A DNA stretch of 64,000 bases from Methanobrevibacter millerae. GTDB lineage: Archaea > Methanobacteriota > Methanobacteria > Methanobacteriales > Methanobacteriaceae. Below, one piece after another: positions 27,740 through 37,403 of this stretch; within the stretch, counting starts at the first letter, position 1; the number at the start of each line of letters is the position of its first letter. The stretch is taken from the NCBI RefSeq assembly GCF_001477655.1, contig NZ_CP011266.1, positions 790,001-854,000 on the forward strand. The letters are read 5' to 3'. Under the pieces are notes generated by a model, which saw only the letters and a program-made list of their open reading frames with translations, had not been told where the DNA came from and did no database searches. A program made the translations under genes and the position numbers.

Positions 27740-30067
27740 ATGAGTATCAAAACAACAAATAATATCAAAGATTATGTTGATGATTTTTTTGATAATTTAG
27801 AATTATATGATGATTATAAAAATAATCATGATTATAAAGGTATTTTAAAATCAAGTATTGATGTATTTCTTAATTATGAAAATGATTATACTGCTAAAGA
27901 GGTTTACCATAATTTTTTCATGATATATCAAATCACTCCTGAAAGGAAATCTAAGGAAAAATATAATGATAATAAACTTGTAAGTGAACCAAATACTCTT
28001 TTGGATTTGGTTGAAACTATGGAAAAATATGAAAAAAATACTGGGATGTTAATTGAAAGGCAAAGGGATCATTTTATTCACTCGGTTAATGTTTTTATTT
28101 TAGGTTTGGCTATTTATTCTCAAAATGAAAATTATCGGGAAGTATTTAAAGAGTATATTGAAACAAGCAAATATGGAAAATATTATAAAACTGAGAGTGG
28201 AGAATTATCTCATGAAGAGTTCTTATATCGTTGGGGTATAGCTTCTTTGTTCCATGATATAGGTTATCCTTTTGAAATTATTGGAAAGCAGTTAAATAAA
28301 TTCATTAATGATGGTGTTAAATCAATTTCTAATGCTTATGATGTAAATGTTACTATTGATTTTGAAGATTTTGATGAATTCAATTCTATTGTAAAATTAT
28401 CTCCTTATTCTTTTGCAGATGATTATCGTGAAGATTATCCTGAATCAAAAGTTTTGGATTTATTCAAGCCTACTGAAATAATGGCTCATAAAATTTCTAG
28501 AGATTTTGATTTTGATAAGGAAAAGTTTAAACTATTATTGTCTCACTTAAACAATTTTGTTACTTATATGAAAAAGAATAATTTCATTGACCATGGATTT
28601 TATTCTTCAATTCTGGTTTTAAACTCTTATGGTAGTTTAATCCAAAAATATGGTAGAAATAATAGTTATTTTTTCTATCCTATTGTGGATAGTGCAACAG
28701 CTATTTTATTGCATAACTATTACAATAAAACATTACAGGAGGAACCTTTTTGTGAAAAAGAATTATCCTGTGAAAAAAATCCTATTGCATATCTATTGAT
28801 TTTATGCGATGAGCTTCAGGAGTGGAACAGGCAACCATTTGGACTTATAGATTTAAAGAAATCTCATGTCAATGATTTGATTATTGAAATTGATGATGAG
28901 ATGATAAAGGTTGAATATAAATTAAATAATGGTTCGATGGGTCTTGGATTTTCAAAAGATAAACAGGAATTCATTGAAAGTGTTTTGGATATGGGTGAAG
29001 ACTCAGTATTTGAAAGAGGAATTTCTATCAAAACTACTGTTAATGATGATGTTGAATTGGCAGTTATGAGGGGCATTGACTTTTCCGATATTGAAACTCC
29101 TGATATGTTGATTAGAAATATTGAGTTGTTAGCAAAGAAAATTAATGAGCAATATAATGTCTCACTCAAAGAGGAATATGAAAGAAAATCTAAGACAAAT
29201 GATGTCGATGAAAATTTACAGAACAGGTATGATGCTTTGTGTGAGTTTAATGAGTTGTCTTCTGATTTAAAATTGTCTAACATCAGACAGGCAAAATCAA
29301 TTCCTATGAAGTTAAATATGATTGGTTGTGAGATTGTTAATAAATCTGATGAACGAGAACCTATTTTAGAATTTTCAGATAAAGAATTAACGGATTTGGC
29401 AATTTTTGAACATAATGAATGGGTAAAAGAAAAAGAGAATACTGGTTGGATTTTGGGTGATAAAAAAGATGAAGAAATGCGCACCACTCCATTTTTAGTT
29501 CCTTGGGAGGATCTTTCTGAGGATGATCAAAAATATGATAAGGATGCTATAAGAAACATCCCTGCTCTTTTAGATTCCATTGGTTTAAAAGCCGTGAATA
29601 GTAAGATTAAAATTCTCACATTTAAAATGCATGAGGAATATCTTAAAAGGCATAACAACAATATTGGCGAAAATATTGATTCAGCAGAATTATTTGATGA
29701 ATTGGATGATTATATTAAATTTTCAAATTATAAACAAGCTAAATTCAATATAAAACTTTTAAATGAACGAGGTTATGATTTGGTTCCTAGAACTGGTGAA
29801 GATTGGGATGATGAAGTTAAAAGTTTCAGTAAACGTGATTTGGAACATTTTGCAAAAAGAGAACACAAAGCATGGTTTAAACTTAAATCCGATTTGGGAT
29901 GGAAATATGGGCCTAAAAGAGATGATGAAAATAAGATCAATCCTAATTTGCGCCCTTGGAAAAAATTGGATAAGAAAGTTCAAAATGATAACATGAAAAC
30001 TTTTGAAGTTCTCCCAAGATTATGTGCTGATCCGGAGGTGAATCTTAAAATAGTAAAAAGTGAGTGA
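27740..30067 (+). CDS. HD-domain phosphohydrolase-like protein with two C-terminal RyR domains (copy 2)
   Basis: This 775-aa paralogue of the preceding gene keeps every HD residue seen there: RQRDHFIHSVN, LFHDIGYPFE, DHGFYSS, LLHNYY and LLILCDELQEWNRQPFG. Its two RyR units read EHNEWVKEKENTGWILG with LVPWEDL, and REHKAWFKLKSDLGWKYG with LRPWKKL. Near-identical blocks (for example around RWGIASLFHDIGYP) alternate with diverged ones, so the copies are related by tandem duplication but have specialised. AGGTGGG precedes the ATG. It is the last intact gene of the cassette; a decayed tnpB follows after about 330 bases. Confidence 0.8.
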   Translation: MSIKTTNNIKDYVDDFFDNLELYDDYKNNHDYKGILKSSIDVFLNYENDYTAKEVYHNFFMIYQITPERKSKEKYNDNKLVSEPNTLLDLVETMEKYEKNTGMLIERQRDHFIHSVNVFILGLAIYSQNENYREVFKEYIETSKYGKYYKTESGELSHEEFLYRWGIASLFHDIGYPFEIIGKQLNKFINDGVKSISNAYDVNVTIDFEDFDEFNSIVKLSPYSFADDYREDYPESKVLDLFKPTEIMAHKISRDFDFDKEKFKLLLSHLNNFVTYMKKNNFIDHGFYSSILVLNSYGSLIQKYGRNNSYFFYPIVDSATAILLHNYYNKTLQEEPFCEKELSCEKNPIAYLLILCDELQEWNRQPFGLIDLKKSHVNDLIIEIDDEMIKVEYKLNNGSMGLGFSKDKQEFIESVLDMGEDSVFERGISIKTTVNDDVELAVMRGIDFSDIETPDMLIRNIELLAKKINEQYNVSLKEEYERKSKTNDVDENLQNRYDALCEFNELSSDLKLSNIRQAKSIPMKLNMIGCEIVNKSDEREPILEFSDKELTDLAIFEHNEWVKEKENTGWILGDKKDEEMRTTPFLVPWEDLSEDDQKYDKDAIRNIPALLDSIGLKAVNSKIKILTFKMHEEYLKRHNNNIGENIDSAELFDELDDYIKFSNYKQAKFNIKLLNERGYDLVPRTGEDWDDEVKSFSKRDLEHFAKREHKAWFKLKSDLGWKYGPKRDDENKINPNLRPWKKLDKKVQNDNMKTFEVLPRLCADPEVNLKIVKSE

Positions 30068-30393
30068 TTAATTTTTACTCATTTTCATTTTTTAATGGAT
30101 TGATTTGTTTTATATATTAAATTTACAATAATTGAGGATATTCATATTTTGATTGTAAAAAATTCTGTATTTTTAAAAAGTTTATTACCATTCCATCATC
30201 TTCATAATATTATAGTATTTTCTTAAAGTTTTTACCATTATTTGTGGCACGGATACTTTTCATTTGCTCTATTTGGTTTTATTTAAATATTTTATTTTGA
30301 TTATATAATTATTGTATTATTTTTTAGGGAATTTTTGTTTTCTAAAATAAATTGATTTAAAAATAAATATCAAAATGGAGCGTAATTTTTTTC
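30068..30393. other. AT-rich gap after the HD-RyR cassette
   Basis: I see no gene here. The stretch is very AT-rich with T-runs just after the stop at 30067 that could end transcription. It ends at the decayed tnpB. Confidence 0.4.
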
Positions 30394-31137
30394 ACGGTTA
30401 ATGTTGTAAATAAAGGTTTAAAAGTGGAAATTCTTCCTGATAAAAATATGGCACAGGTATTAAATCAAAATATTGGTAATTAACTATTTATAGGGAATAA
30501 TATGCTTTCAAGATACAATGATTTATATAAGTTGTTTTCTTGTCATGATTGTCCTTTAAATCTCAATTTAAATGCTATTTTAAAGATGTTAAAACAGGAG
30601 CACACATTTTTATGTGAAGGTGAGTTTACAAGTCAACAACACGTAAAAAAATATCGTAAATTATTAAAATCTTCAAAAATCAACAAATATAACCATTAAA
30701 AAAGAAAACGGAAAATACTATGCCATAATAAAACATTATTACAAGTGGTAATGAATTAAAACACACTGGAAAAAAATATGGGTATTGATTTAGGAATAAA
30801 AAATCTGGCAACACTATCCAACGGCCAAGAAATGGCCAATCTCGACCTAAAACACAAAAATCAGATGATAAAAAAATACCAAAAAAACTATCCAGACAAA
30901 AATACATGGGAAAAACTATCAAAAAACACTAAAAAAATACCATGAATAGCTAAACAGAAAAAACAACAAAACACAAAATGCATGACATCAACGCCACAAA
31001 AAACATCTTAAAAGAAGGATTAAGAATACAAAAAAACCATACAACTGTGTGAAAAAAATATTTTTCACTGAACCAGTAAGTCAATGGGAGATAGCTTGGT
31101 AAATCTTAATACACAAGTATTAACAGTCCAAGAATAA
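30394..31137 (+). pseudogene. tnpB: Decayed IS200/IS605-family tnpB (RNA-guided nuclease-like transposon protein)
   Basis: Fragments of TnpB appear in order: VNVVNKGLKVEILPDKN from ACG 30394 (a likely mutated ATG), an in-frame TAA at 30481, LSRYNDLYKLF from 30502, then a jump from TSQQ to KKYRKLLKSSKIN that implies an internal deletion of some 60 codons. After frameshifts come KKENGKYYA, MGIDLGIKNLATLSNGQ (RuvC-I, from 30778), DINATKNILKEGLRI and SLVNLNTQ-type end ending at 31135-31137. The remaining 744 bases compare with about 1.2 kb for intact copies. The tnpA partner is absent. It lies directly after the FHA-kinase-RyR cassette. Confidence 0.85.
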
Positions 31138-31254
31138 TTTTACAAAAATGGTACAAGCATTACGTAAAAGATTATATAGGATAAATTTGCATAAACATTA
31201 TATAAGATAAAAAACTAACTTTAAGTAATTAAAATATTATGGGGGATAATCATT

Positions 31255-31626
31255 ATGTCAGCATCAGATATTGGTAATAATGTTATTTTCAAAAAACAAT
31301 TAGGATTAAATTATGAAATTGACCAAAAATATGTTGGTTTAAAAATGAAAGAGAATAATATTTTATCTGTTAATTTCAGAATTCCTGGAGATTTGAAAGA
31401 TGAAGTGGAAGGGTACTTTAAAAGGTTTAAAATGGGTGAACCAATTTTAGTTGATATCGGTGGAACTGGTGATATCAGATGTGATTTTAAAGGAATTTCT
31501 CCAGTGTTAAAAAACAAAAATGAATTGGATCAATATTTCATTTCCGTAACTTTGCAGGAAGACAAAACATATGACCCTATTGAAGAGGAAAAGTGTGAAA
31601 CCTGCAGTGGATGCGGTTTCCATTAA
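31255..31626 (+). CDS. Hypothetical protein with Cys-rich C-terminal tail
   Basis: I do not recognise this 123-aa protein. It starts MSASDIGNNVIFKKQLG after GGGGGAT, has a predicted beta-rich body (KENNILSVNFRIP, GEPILVDIGGTGDIRCDF) and ends with CETCSGCGFH, a CxxCxxC plus His group that could bind a metal or cluster. It stands alone, its stop overlapping the 3' end of the convergent epimerase gene by 4 bases. Confidence 0.65.
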   Translation: MSASDIGNNVIFKKQLGLNYEIDQKYVGLKMKENNILSVNFRIPGDLKDEVEGYFKRFKMGEPILVDIGGTGDIRCDFKGISPVLKNKNELDQYFISVTLQEDKTYDPIEEEKCETCSGCGFH

Positions 31627-32561
31627 TCATTTAACTCTTTTTTAAACCAATTTATTGTTTCTTTTAGTTGATTTTCAAAGTTTTCACTATCAACTTCATA
31701 GTTTATTTTTTTCATTTCGCTTACATCAGCAAGTGAGTGTTTAATATCGCCTTGACGTTCAGGCAGGTATTTGGCTTCAATATCTGTTCCTAATGTTTTT
31801 TTGATAATGTTGTACAGTTTATTTATCGTAATTTTTTTGCCTGAAGCCACATTGACTATTCCATTATATTCGCATTTGCATGATTTGATGTTGGCCTTTA
31901 CAACATCTTTTACATAGATGAAATCTCTTGTTTGCTCACCGTCACCGTAGATTTCCGGCGGGATACCTTCAAGCAGGTCACTTATGAAATTGGGTATTAC
32001 TGCTGCATATTGTGAATTCTTGTCTTGTCTTGGTCCGAATACATTGAAATATCTTAAGCTAACATAACTTAGGTCGTAGGCTTCGTGATATGTTTTCAGA
32101 TATAGCTCGCAGCTTGCCTTTGATGCTGCATATGGTGATTTTGGTTGAGGATATTCGTTTTCTTTTAGTGGTATGTTTTCATTGTCCCCATATACTGATG
32201 AAGATGAGGAAAATATGATTTTTTTAACATTATTGGCTTTGCATGCATCCAATAGTTTTATTGTTCCAATTAAGTTGTCTCTTGTACATTTTTCAGGATT
32301 ATCAATACTTAAGGGAACGCTTGCCATAGCCGCAAGGTGAAAGACATAGTCAACATTTTTCAACACTTCATTTAAGTTGACATCATTAATGTCTTTTTCG
32401 ATAATGGTTAGGTTTTTGTGGTCAGGATTTTCTAAATTATTAACTTTTCCAGAAGACTTGTTGTCTATAATAATAACTTTATTTTCATTGATTAACTCAT
32501 CTGCAATATGAGAACCGATAAATCCTAGTCCTCCGGTTATTAATACATTTTTATCTTTCAT
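31623..32561 (-). CDS. NAD-dependent nucleotide-sugar epimerase/dehydratase (GalE-like)
   Basis: The 312-aa protein is an extended short-chain dehydrogenase. GGLGFIGSHI (10-19) binds NAD, FSSSSSVYGD and the YxxxK pair in SPYAASKASCELYL form the catalytic triad, and RYFNVFGPRQ follows. UDP-glucose 4-epimerase-type activity for surface sugars is the most likely role, but related 4,6-dehydratases share these motifs. It is a single-gene unit transcribed away from ehaA, with about 137 bases between the two starts. Confidence 0.85.
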   Translation of the reverse strand: MKDKNVLITGGLGFIGSHIADELINENKVIIIDNKSSGKVNNLENPDHKNLTIIEKDINDVNLNEVLKNVDYVFHLAAMASVPLSIDNPEKCTRDNLIGTIKLLDACKANNVKKIIFSSSSSVYGDNENIPLKENEYPQPKSPYAASKASCELYLKTYHEAYDLSYVSLRYFNVFGPRQDKNSQYAAVIPNFISDLLEGIPPEIYGDGEQTRDFIYVKDVVKANIKSCKCEYNGIVNVASGKKITINKLYNIIKKTLGTDIEAKYLPERQGDIKHSLADVSEMKKINYEVDSENFENQLKETINWFKKELND

Positions 32562-32656
32562 AAGACCACAAAAAATTTTATTTTTTTAATTGACTATTAA
32601 TTTTGTATTTATTTATTATTTTTAAGTAATAACATTTATATATTTTTTTGATTATA

Positions 32657-32690
32657 AATTTATATATTATATTATAATATAAAAGAGGGA
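32657..32690 (+). promoter_or_regulatory. Promoter and ribosome site of the eha operon
   Basis: A TATA-like AATTTATATATT lies at about 32657-32668 and the strong ribosome site AGAGGGAG at 32684-32691, nine bases before ATG 32700 region. Several TATA-like runs overlap here, so the exact start of transcription is uncertain. This would be the only promoter for some 14 kb of same-strand genes. Confidence 0.4.
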
Positions 32691-32698
32691 GTCTTAAT

Positions 32699-33073
32699 AT
32701 GTTGAATTTAGTTCATTTTACTGTAAACGCATTGGCGGCCGCTAACGTTTATGGTCTTGCTAATATAACAATCGGGTATTCTGATATAATCTTAGCTTAT
32801 ATTGTAGCTATTGTTGTATCCATCATTGTTGCATTGCTTTTAAGAGTTCCGTTATTGCCATCGGATAGGTATTCCTTTGATGTTAGTGCAATTTATCCAA
32901 CTCCAATTTTTGCAATAGGCATATTGTCATTGTTTTTGGTTTTGAATTACACTTTTGCATTTAACGGACTTTTACTTGCTGCAATAATTGGTGTTTGTTC
33001 TGGTTTGTTCGTAAAATATTTATTTTATTATATATTCCCGTCTCCATCACAGGATGGTGATATGAATGAATGA
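32699..33073 (+). CDS. ehaA: Energy-converting hydrogenase A subunit A
   Basis: Eha is a membrane [NiFe] hydrogenase that uses ion flow to drive H2-dependent ferredoxin reduction; in methanogens it serves mainly to refill the methanogenic cycle. EhaA is a 124-aa membrane subunit with about three spans (about 27-50, 66-88, 90-112). It is identified by size and by its place as first gene of the complete eha series. Its last 8 bases overlap ehaB. Confidence 0.85.
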   Translation: MLNLVHFTVNALAAANVYGLANITIGYSDIILAYIVAIVVSIIVALLLRVPLLPSDRYSFDVSAIYPTPIFAIGILSLFLVLNYTFAFNGLLLAAIIGVCSGLFVKYLFYYIFPSPSQDGDMNE

Positions 33074-33563
33074 AGTGTTGGGAGTAATACTTGCAGCAAT
33101 TATCTGTTGGTTGAATTTTGTAATTGTTGATACTTATTTCGGACTTCCTGAACAGCCGGGAGTTAAAGGGGCTCGTATTATAGGTGAATCAATTAAGAAA
33201 AGAAATGGAGATATTGCTGGTGGATTTTTCCAAGGAAATATTTTATGTTCTCCGGATGCATCTGCCGGTACATTGTTGGCATCTGTTGGATATTTGGTTT
33301 TAGGTATTCCTGGAGGTATCATTGCGGCATTTTTTGTTTTAATTGGAAATAGATTATGTGCTGATCCGGGTTATGCAGGAACTGTTGGTTCATTAACCAC
33401 TACACTACTTATTTTCATATTTTCATTTGTCGGATTGACTCCGGAAATGTTTATTGTAGGTATGGTTATTGCAATCTTAACTGTCCAAGGTATTGATCAA
33501 GTTAGGGCATCTATCATTCTTGGTAAGATAGCTGAAAAATTTAATAGACATGCTAAAGAGTGA
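33066..33563 (+). CDS. ehaB: Energy-converting hydrogenase A subunit B
   Basis: A 165-aa membrane subunit with an N-terminal span, a polar loop ([18 protein letters not shown]) and further spans that are rich in Gly and Ile. The start overlaps the ehaA stop (ATGAATGA). It is known only from Eha complexes and has no assigned catalytic role; the call rests on order and size. Confidence 0.85.
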   Translation: MNEVLGVILAAIICWLNFVIVDTYFGLPEQPGVKGARIIGESIKKRNGDIAGGFFQGNILCSPDASAGTLLASVGYLVLGIPGGIIAAFFVLIGNRLCADPGYAGTVGSLTTTLLIFIFSFVGLTPEMFIVGMVIAILTVQGIDQVRASIILGKIAEKFNRHAKE

Positions 33564-33569
33564 TATTTT

Positions 33570-33818
33570 ATGTATGTGGAAATTATTGGTGTAATTTTAA
33601 TATTTGTTTCTTTAAGAGCATTGATAACAAAAAATAGGGCAGAAAGATTATTATATCTGAATGTCATCGGATTTGGTGTATCCGCACTAATTGCTCTTGT
33701 AATCAACACACCATTTGCTCTTATAGTTGCAGCAGCATTCTTTATTTGTTCTACAATCAGTGCAAATGCAATTGCATACACCTTAAAAAAATTGGATGAG
33801 GAAATCATTTTGGATTGA
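33570..33818 (+). CDS. ehaC: Energy-converting hydrogenase A subunit C
   Basis: An 82-aa membrane subunit with two to three spans (VEIIGVILIFVSLRAL at the start, and a long central hydrophobic stretch). In Eha the small subunits C-E resemble Mrp antiporter/Nuo accessory subunits. It starts 6 bases after ehaB. Confidence 0.82.
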   Translation: MYVEIIGVILIFVSLRALITKNRAERLLYLNVIGFGVSALIALVINTPFALIVAAAFFICSTISANAIAYTLKKLDEEIILD

Positions 33819-33827
33819 GGGGATTGT

Positions 33828-34097
33828 ATGGAGTTTGTAGTATCTATAATTGCAATTGCATTAATGATTATTGGTGCTTTAGGTATCATTTTGCTTAAAA
33901 AACCTATGGACAAGGTAATAATGTTTTCAATCCTTGATGCAGGTTTTTTATTGACTGTAGTTTTATTCAAATATTTGGATGTAGCTTTATTTATCGCATT
34001 GTCTGGTCCTTTATCAACATTAGTATTTATAATGGCTATTGTTAAGATAAAAGAAATCAGGTCTAAAAAAGTAGAAAGTGGTGAGATACATGATTAG
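33828..34097 (+). CDS. ehaD: Energy-converting hydrogenase A subunit D
   Basis: An 89-aa membrane subunit with three spans, of the NuoK/MnhC-like size class: [17 protein letters not shown] and [24 protein letters not shown] are visible. GAGGGGAT precedes the ATG. Its 3' end overlaps the start of ehaE by 8 bases. Confidence 0.83.
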   Translation: MEFVVSIIAIALMIIGALGIILLKKPMDKVIMFSILDAGFLLTVVLFKYLDVALFIALSGPLSTLVFIMAIVKIKEIRSKKVESGEIHD

Positions 34098-34350
34098 TGT
34101 TCAGTTATTTTTCTATTTTGGAATATTTTTAGCTATTGTTGGTAGTTTAGCTACTGCATGGGGTCCTGGCGTTAAAGACCCTATAGTAAGAACATTCAAT
34201 ACTGAAGTGGCATCCATCGGTGTCTGTCTGGTATTGTTATCATATAATCATGTTTTAGCTTTATTAACATTAGTTGCAACAACAGTTGTCATTACTTTAA
34301 TATTATTTAGAGCTATCATTCGTTTAGAAGAAATGGGGGCAGATGTATGA
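34090..34350 (+). CDS. ehaE: Energy-converting hydrogenase A subunit E
   Basis: An 86-aa membrane subunit. ATG 34090 is preferred because GGTGAG lies 5 bases upstream; a GTG at 34078 is also open. It has an N-terminal span, the segment [24 protein letters not shown], and a C-terminal span with RLEEMGADV. Its stop overlaps the ehaF ATG (ATGA). Confidence 0.83.
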   Translation: MISVQLFFYFGIFLAIVGSLATAWGPGVKDPIVRTFNTEVASIGVCLVLLSYNHVLALLTLVATTVVITLILFRAIIRLEEMGADV

Positions 34351-34928
34351 GAATAGGTAAGATTTGGAATAAATTAGCTGATCCGAAAAATGTTCCTCGT
34401 TTGTTCGCATTCTGTTTAGGAATCATTTTGGTTGTTGGTTTTGTTGTTCCTATGGCTTTAAATCCTGACCAGTTATACACAAGACCTGCACCTCAAGTTC
34501 AGGTTGATGAAGGTCTTGCAATAGCGCCTTATGACAGAGGTGGAGAAGTATTGAGTGAACCTGGAAATATAAAGCCACAATATCCTGACAATTCCAAAGA
34601 ATTGGGTATGATTACAGGTTATATGTCTCCTCTGGCTGAGTGGATTTCTTCAATATCTCCATATTTCGGTACTTCAATTTATTCATCTCCTGGTGGACTT
34701 ATTGATGAAGTATTGTATTATACCAGAGGTTTTGATACCATTTTGGAATCTTCCATATTGATGATGGCATTTATCATTGCTTCATGGTTGGCTATTAACT
34801 ATACGATGAACAGAAGAGACATTGAAAAAGACCTTAAAAAGGCAGCTAACGATTCAGCTAACGTTGCTCGTGAAGTAAAGATTAATGATGAAAAAGCCAG
34901 GTCTAAACAGTTAAGGAGGGATAACTGA
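34347..34928 (+). CDS. ehaF: Energy-converting hydrogenase A subunit F
   Basis: A 193-aa membrane subunit with an N-terminal span (about 19-38), a long extracytoplasmic-type loop rich in Pro and Tyr, a second span (about 140-157) and a charged cytoplasmic tail. It overlaps ehaE by 4 bases and ehaG by one base (TGATG). Confidence 0.83.
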   Translation: MRIGKIWNKLADPKNVPRLFAFCLGIILVVGFVVPMALNPDQLYTRPAPQVQVDEGLAIAPYDRGGEVLSEPGNIKPQYPDNSKELGMITGYMSPLAEWISSISPYFGTSIYSSPGGLIDEVLYYTRGFDTILESSILMMAFIIASWLAINYTMNRRDIEKDLKKAANDSANVAREVKINDEKARSKQLRRDN

Positions 34929-35623
34929 TGGTATTCATACCGTCCTATGTTCCGGCTGAATTCTTATCAATGTATTTGCCGGCTATTTATGCAGGTTTAA
35001 TCGTTGGTTTCATCGGGTCAATGGCAATAGCAATGAGAAGAGAAGAAATTCATATTCTTATCTTAACTGACTTGATAGGCCTTGCAATGATTTTTGTCGT
35101 ATCTGCAGTTGGTACTGACTTGGCAGAAGCATTGATTTTGCCTGGTTTGGTTGTTGAACTGGCTGAAACTTTAGCAATTTCTGAAATATTGCTTTCAAGA
35201 GAAATGCATAAGATTGATGCAGATCCGCGCAGGAACTTGACAAAGGCGACTTCACTGTTTCCTCAGCCATTTGCGTTGGACATGGAAATCATGACTACTG
35301 CTCCTAATTTCATAGCATTGGTATTAATTGCTTATGGAATATTCTTGACCGGATTTACTGGTGGGGCAGTTGCCGGTGGAGGAATAGTATTATATGCATT
35401 ATCTAAAAAGGCAAGAGGACTTCCTGTTTTAATACTGGATGGAATTGCTGGTGTTTCAGGTATTGCATGGTGTTTATGGATTATCGGATTTGTATTATTC
35501 TTTGTTGCTCCAAACATGTGGGTACTTAGTTTATTCTTGGCAGCTTGTGGATTATTATTAAAAGTAGCTTCAAAAGTTGGTTTAATTGGACTACTTATGA
35601 GAGAGGACATTGATAAGGAGTAG
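34928..35623 (+). CDS. ehaG: Energy-converting hydrogenase A subunit G
   Basis: A 231-aa polytopic membrane subunit. It has [19 protein letters not shown] near the start, a loop with [16 protein letters not shown], and several spans thereafter. It is joined to ehaF by TGATG, and the ehaH start follows 7 bases after its stop. Confidence 0.83.
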   Translation: MVFIPSYVPAEFLSMYLPAIYAGLIVGFIGSMAIAMRREEIHILILTDLIGLAMIFVVSAVGTDLAEALILPGLVVELAETLAISEILLSREMHKIDADPRRNLTKATSLFPQPFALDMEIMTTAPNFIALVLIAYGIFLTGFTGGAVAGGGIVLYALSKKARGLPVLILDGIAGVSGIAWCLWIIGFVLFFVAPNMWVLSLFLAACGLLLKVASKVGLIGLLMREDIDKE

Positions 35624-35630
35624 TGGTAAA

Positions 35631-36302
35631 ATGGATTTTGTTACACTTGGAGGAAATTTATTAGGAACAATACCATTAGGAGACATTGTATTATATGTCA
35701 CACCACTTAACCTGTTCCTGTTTGCAGTAATGCTTGTATTTACATTGCTTATTGCAATCAGTAAAACTGAAACACAGGTAGAAGCTACATTTATGAAGCT
35801 TAATAATACTGATGTTAAAGTTGGTAAAAAGGAATTCAAACAAAGAAGATTTTTGGCAGTTATCTGTGGTATTGCTTCTGCAGGAGCAATGATTACTGGT
35901 GATTTGTTTAACTTCACATTATTCATGGCATTAATTGGTATTTTAAATATTGGTATCGTATCAGCTGTAAAGCAAACCAGTGTTTTAAACTCAGCATATC
36001 AATATGGTTTGATTGCTATGATGTGCAGTTTACCTTTATTTGGAGGAGCATCTATTATTCTTGCATCCGCAGGAACCTTAAGTCTTGCAGTGTTGTCACA
36101 AATGCCTGCAACTCCAATGGTTGTATTTGGTGCAGTTTTGATGTTGCTCGGTATATTGGGTGAAAGTGGAGTAGCACCTTTCTTTGCAAGTAAGGCAGAG
36201 ATGTTCAGGACACCGGGTTCTCCATTTATTGTAATTATTCACTTAAGTTCTTTGTTTATTATTGTAAGGGCTGTTGAAATATTATTATTGGTATTATGGT
36301 AG
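35631..36302 (+). CDS. ehaH: Energy-converting hydrogenase A subunit H (antiporter-like)
   Basis: A 223-aa polytopic protein resembling part of the NuoL/M/N and MrpD ion-channel family, thought to carry H+ or Na+ flow: [20 protein letters not shown] and [23 protein letters not shown] are typical helix and loop pieces. ATG 35631 follows GGAGTAGTGG; a TTG 7 codons upstream is open but overlaps ehaG. Confidence 0.84.
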   Translation: MDFVTLGGNLLGTIPLGDIVLYVTPLNLFLFAVMLVFTLLIAISKTETQVEATFMKLNNTDVKVGKKEFKQRRFLAVICGIASAGAMITGDLFNFTLFMALIGILNIGIVSAVKQTSVLNSAYQYGLIAMMCSLPLFGGASIILASAGTLSLAVLSQMPATPMVVFGAVLMLLGILGESGVAPFFASKAEMFRTPGSPFIVIIHLSSLFIIVRAVEILLLVLW

Positions 36303-36309
36303 TGAGAGT

Positions 36310-36522
36310 ATGGTAAATAAAACTTTATGTAGTATATTATTAATTATATCAACAATAGCTATTCTTGCTTGCTTGGTTATAAACTTTGAAGCTTGGATTG
36401 TTTATTTGGTAGCTATTATTGGTATTCCTTTTTGGGTTTTATCTATTGGTTTACTTACCATGGCAAAACCTAGACCGGAAGATGAAGAAGAAAGGGTGAA
36501 AGAACCGTTTACTGGATATTAG
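36310..36522 (+). CDS. ehaI: Energy-converting hydrogenase A subunit I
   Basis: A 70-aa membrane subunit with two spans and a charged C-terminus ([16 protein letters not shown]). ATG 36310 lies 7 bases after the ehaH stop and has GTGAGAG upstream; an open TTG 12 codons earlier would overlap ehaH and is less likely. Confidence 0.82.
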   Translation: MVNKTLCSILLIISTIAILACLVINFEAWIVYLVAIIGIPFWVLSIGLLTMAKPRPEDEEERVKEPFTGY

Positions 36523-36529
36523 TGGTATT

Positions 36530-37390
36530 ATGAATTTGATGGCAGATATTTTAATTAATGTAATTGTAGCATTCCTTGCAGGTAGTTTGCTTTTAGGACT
36601 GCACAGAAAAGTAATGGCACGTGTTCAGAAAAGGCCAGGTCCGCCAATCATACAGCATCTGTTGCATTCTTTAAAATTCTTTTTTAAAGAAACATCTTTT
36701 CCAAAAACTGTTTCAATGCCATTTTATATTGGTATAGTATTCATTTTGGCTGCAGTTTGGGTTGTTGGTGTTATTGTAGGTCCGGTTGCTCATGATTCCT
36801 TATTGATTTTATTCGGTGTTTATGCAGTATATAAAATTGTGGAACATAATTCAGGGTCTAGTTCTGGTTCACCTTATGGGAAAGCAAGTTGTGTAAGGGC
36901 TGTTTTGTCAGCAGCTACTGAACTACCGTTATTTGCAGCAATTGTGCTTGTTTATTTAAAAACAGGGTCAATGAATATAGGAGAAATTATTAGTTATCAG
37001 GCGGTTAATGGTCCATTGGCATTTTCAATACCTCTTGCGGCTATAATGTTTTTCTTGTTATTATTATCAAAATCTCCATACTCTCCATTTGGAATAACAA
37101 AAGACAAAGCATTAATATCAGGTTTTGAAACAGAACACTTTGGATTTTTAAGAGGATTTATAATGTTTTCAGAATCCATCTCATGGTATGTGATGTTATG
37201 GGTTTTCTTAACTATATTCTTCGGACCGTTAAATGCTGTAGGCTATGTTATTGGAATGATTGTAATAACATTCATAACAGGATTTATAAATTCAACGACT
37301 CCAATTTTAAATCCGAATCATTCTGTAATGAGTCAGATAACTATGGGAGCAGTATGTTTTATTGGAACAGTTATAATGGTGTTAATTTAA
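36530..37390 (+). CDS. ehaJ: Energy-converting hydrogenase A subunit J (NuoH-like)
   Basis: A 286-aa polytopic subunit of the NuoH/HycD family, which links the hydrogenase module to the ion pathway. [27 protein letters not shown] (about residues 28-54) includes the RxGP loop seen in this family; [26 protein letters not shown] is the second conserved loop. Either ATG 36530 or ATG 36542 may be used. It is the most family-typical membrane subunit of Eha. Confidence 0.88.
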   Translation: MNLMADILINVIVAFLAGSLLLGLHRKVMARVQKRPGPPIIQHLLHSLKFFFKETSFPKTVSMPFYIGIVFILAAVWVVGVIVGPVAHDSLLILFGVYAVYKIVEHNSGSSSGSPYGKASCVRAVLSAATELPLFAAIVLVYLKTGSMNIGEIISYQAVNGPLAFSIPLAAIMFFLLLLSKSPYSPFGITKDKALISGFETEHFGFLRGFIMFSESISWYVMLWVFLTIFFGPLNAVGYVIGMIVITFITGFINSTTPILNPNHSVMSQITMGAVCFIGTVIMVLI

Positions 37391-37403
37391 GGATGGGGAT
37401 AAT

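Noticed and set aside
28864-29487. 207-codon open frame antisense to the second HD-RyR gene
   Set aside because: The composition (very Ser, Phe and Ile rich) is that of the reverse of an Asp/Glu/Lys-rich gene; no start signals.
30502-30699. A separate 65-aa gene
   Set aside because: Its residues (LSRYNDLYKLF; KKYRKLLKSSKIN) belong to a TnpB with an internal deletion, and the frame is in phase with the upstream fragment.
30680-30922. 80-codon frame on the minus strand across the tnpB remnant
   Set aside because: The opposite strand carries clear TnpB fragments, including the RuvC motif, so this is a shadow.
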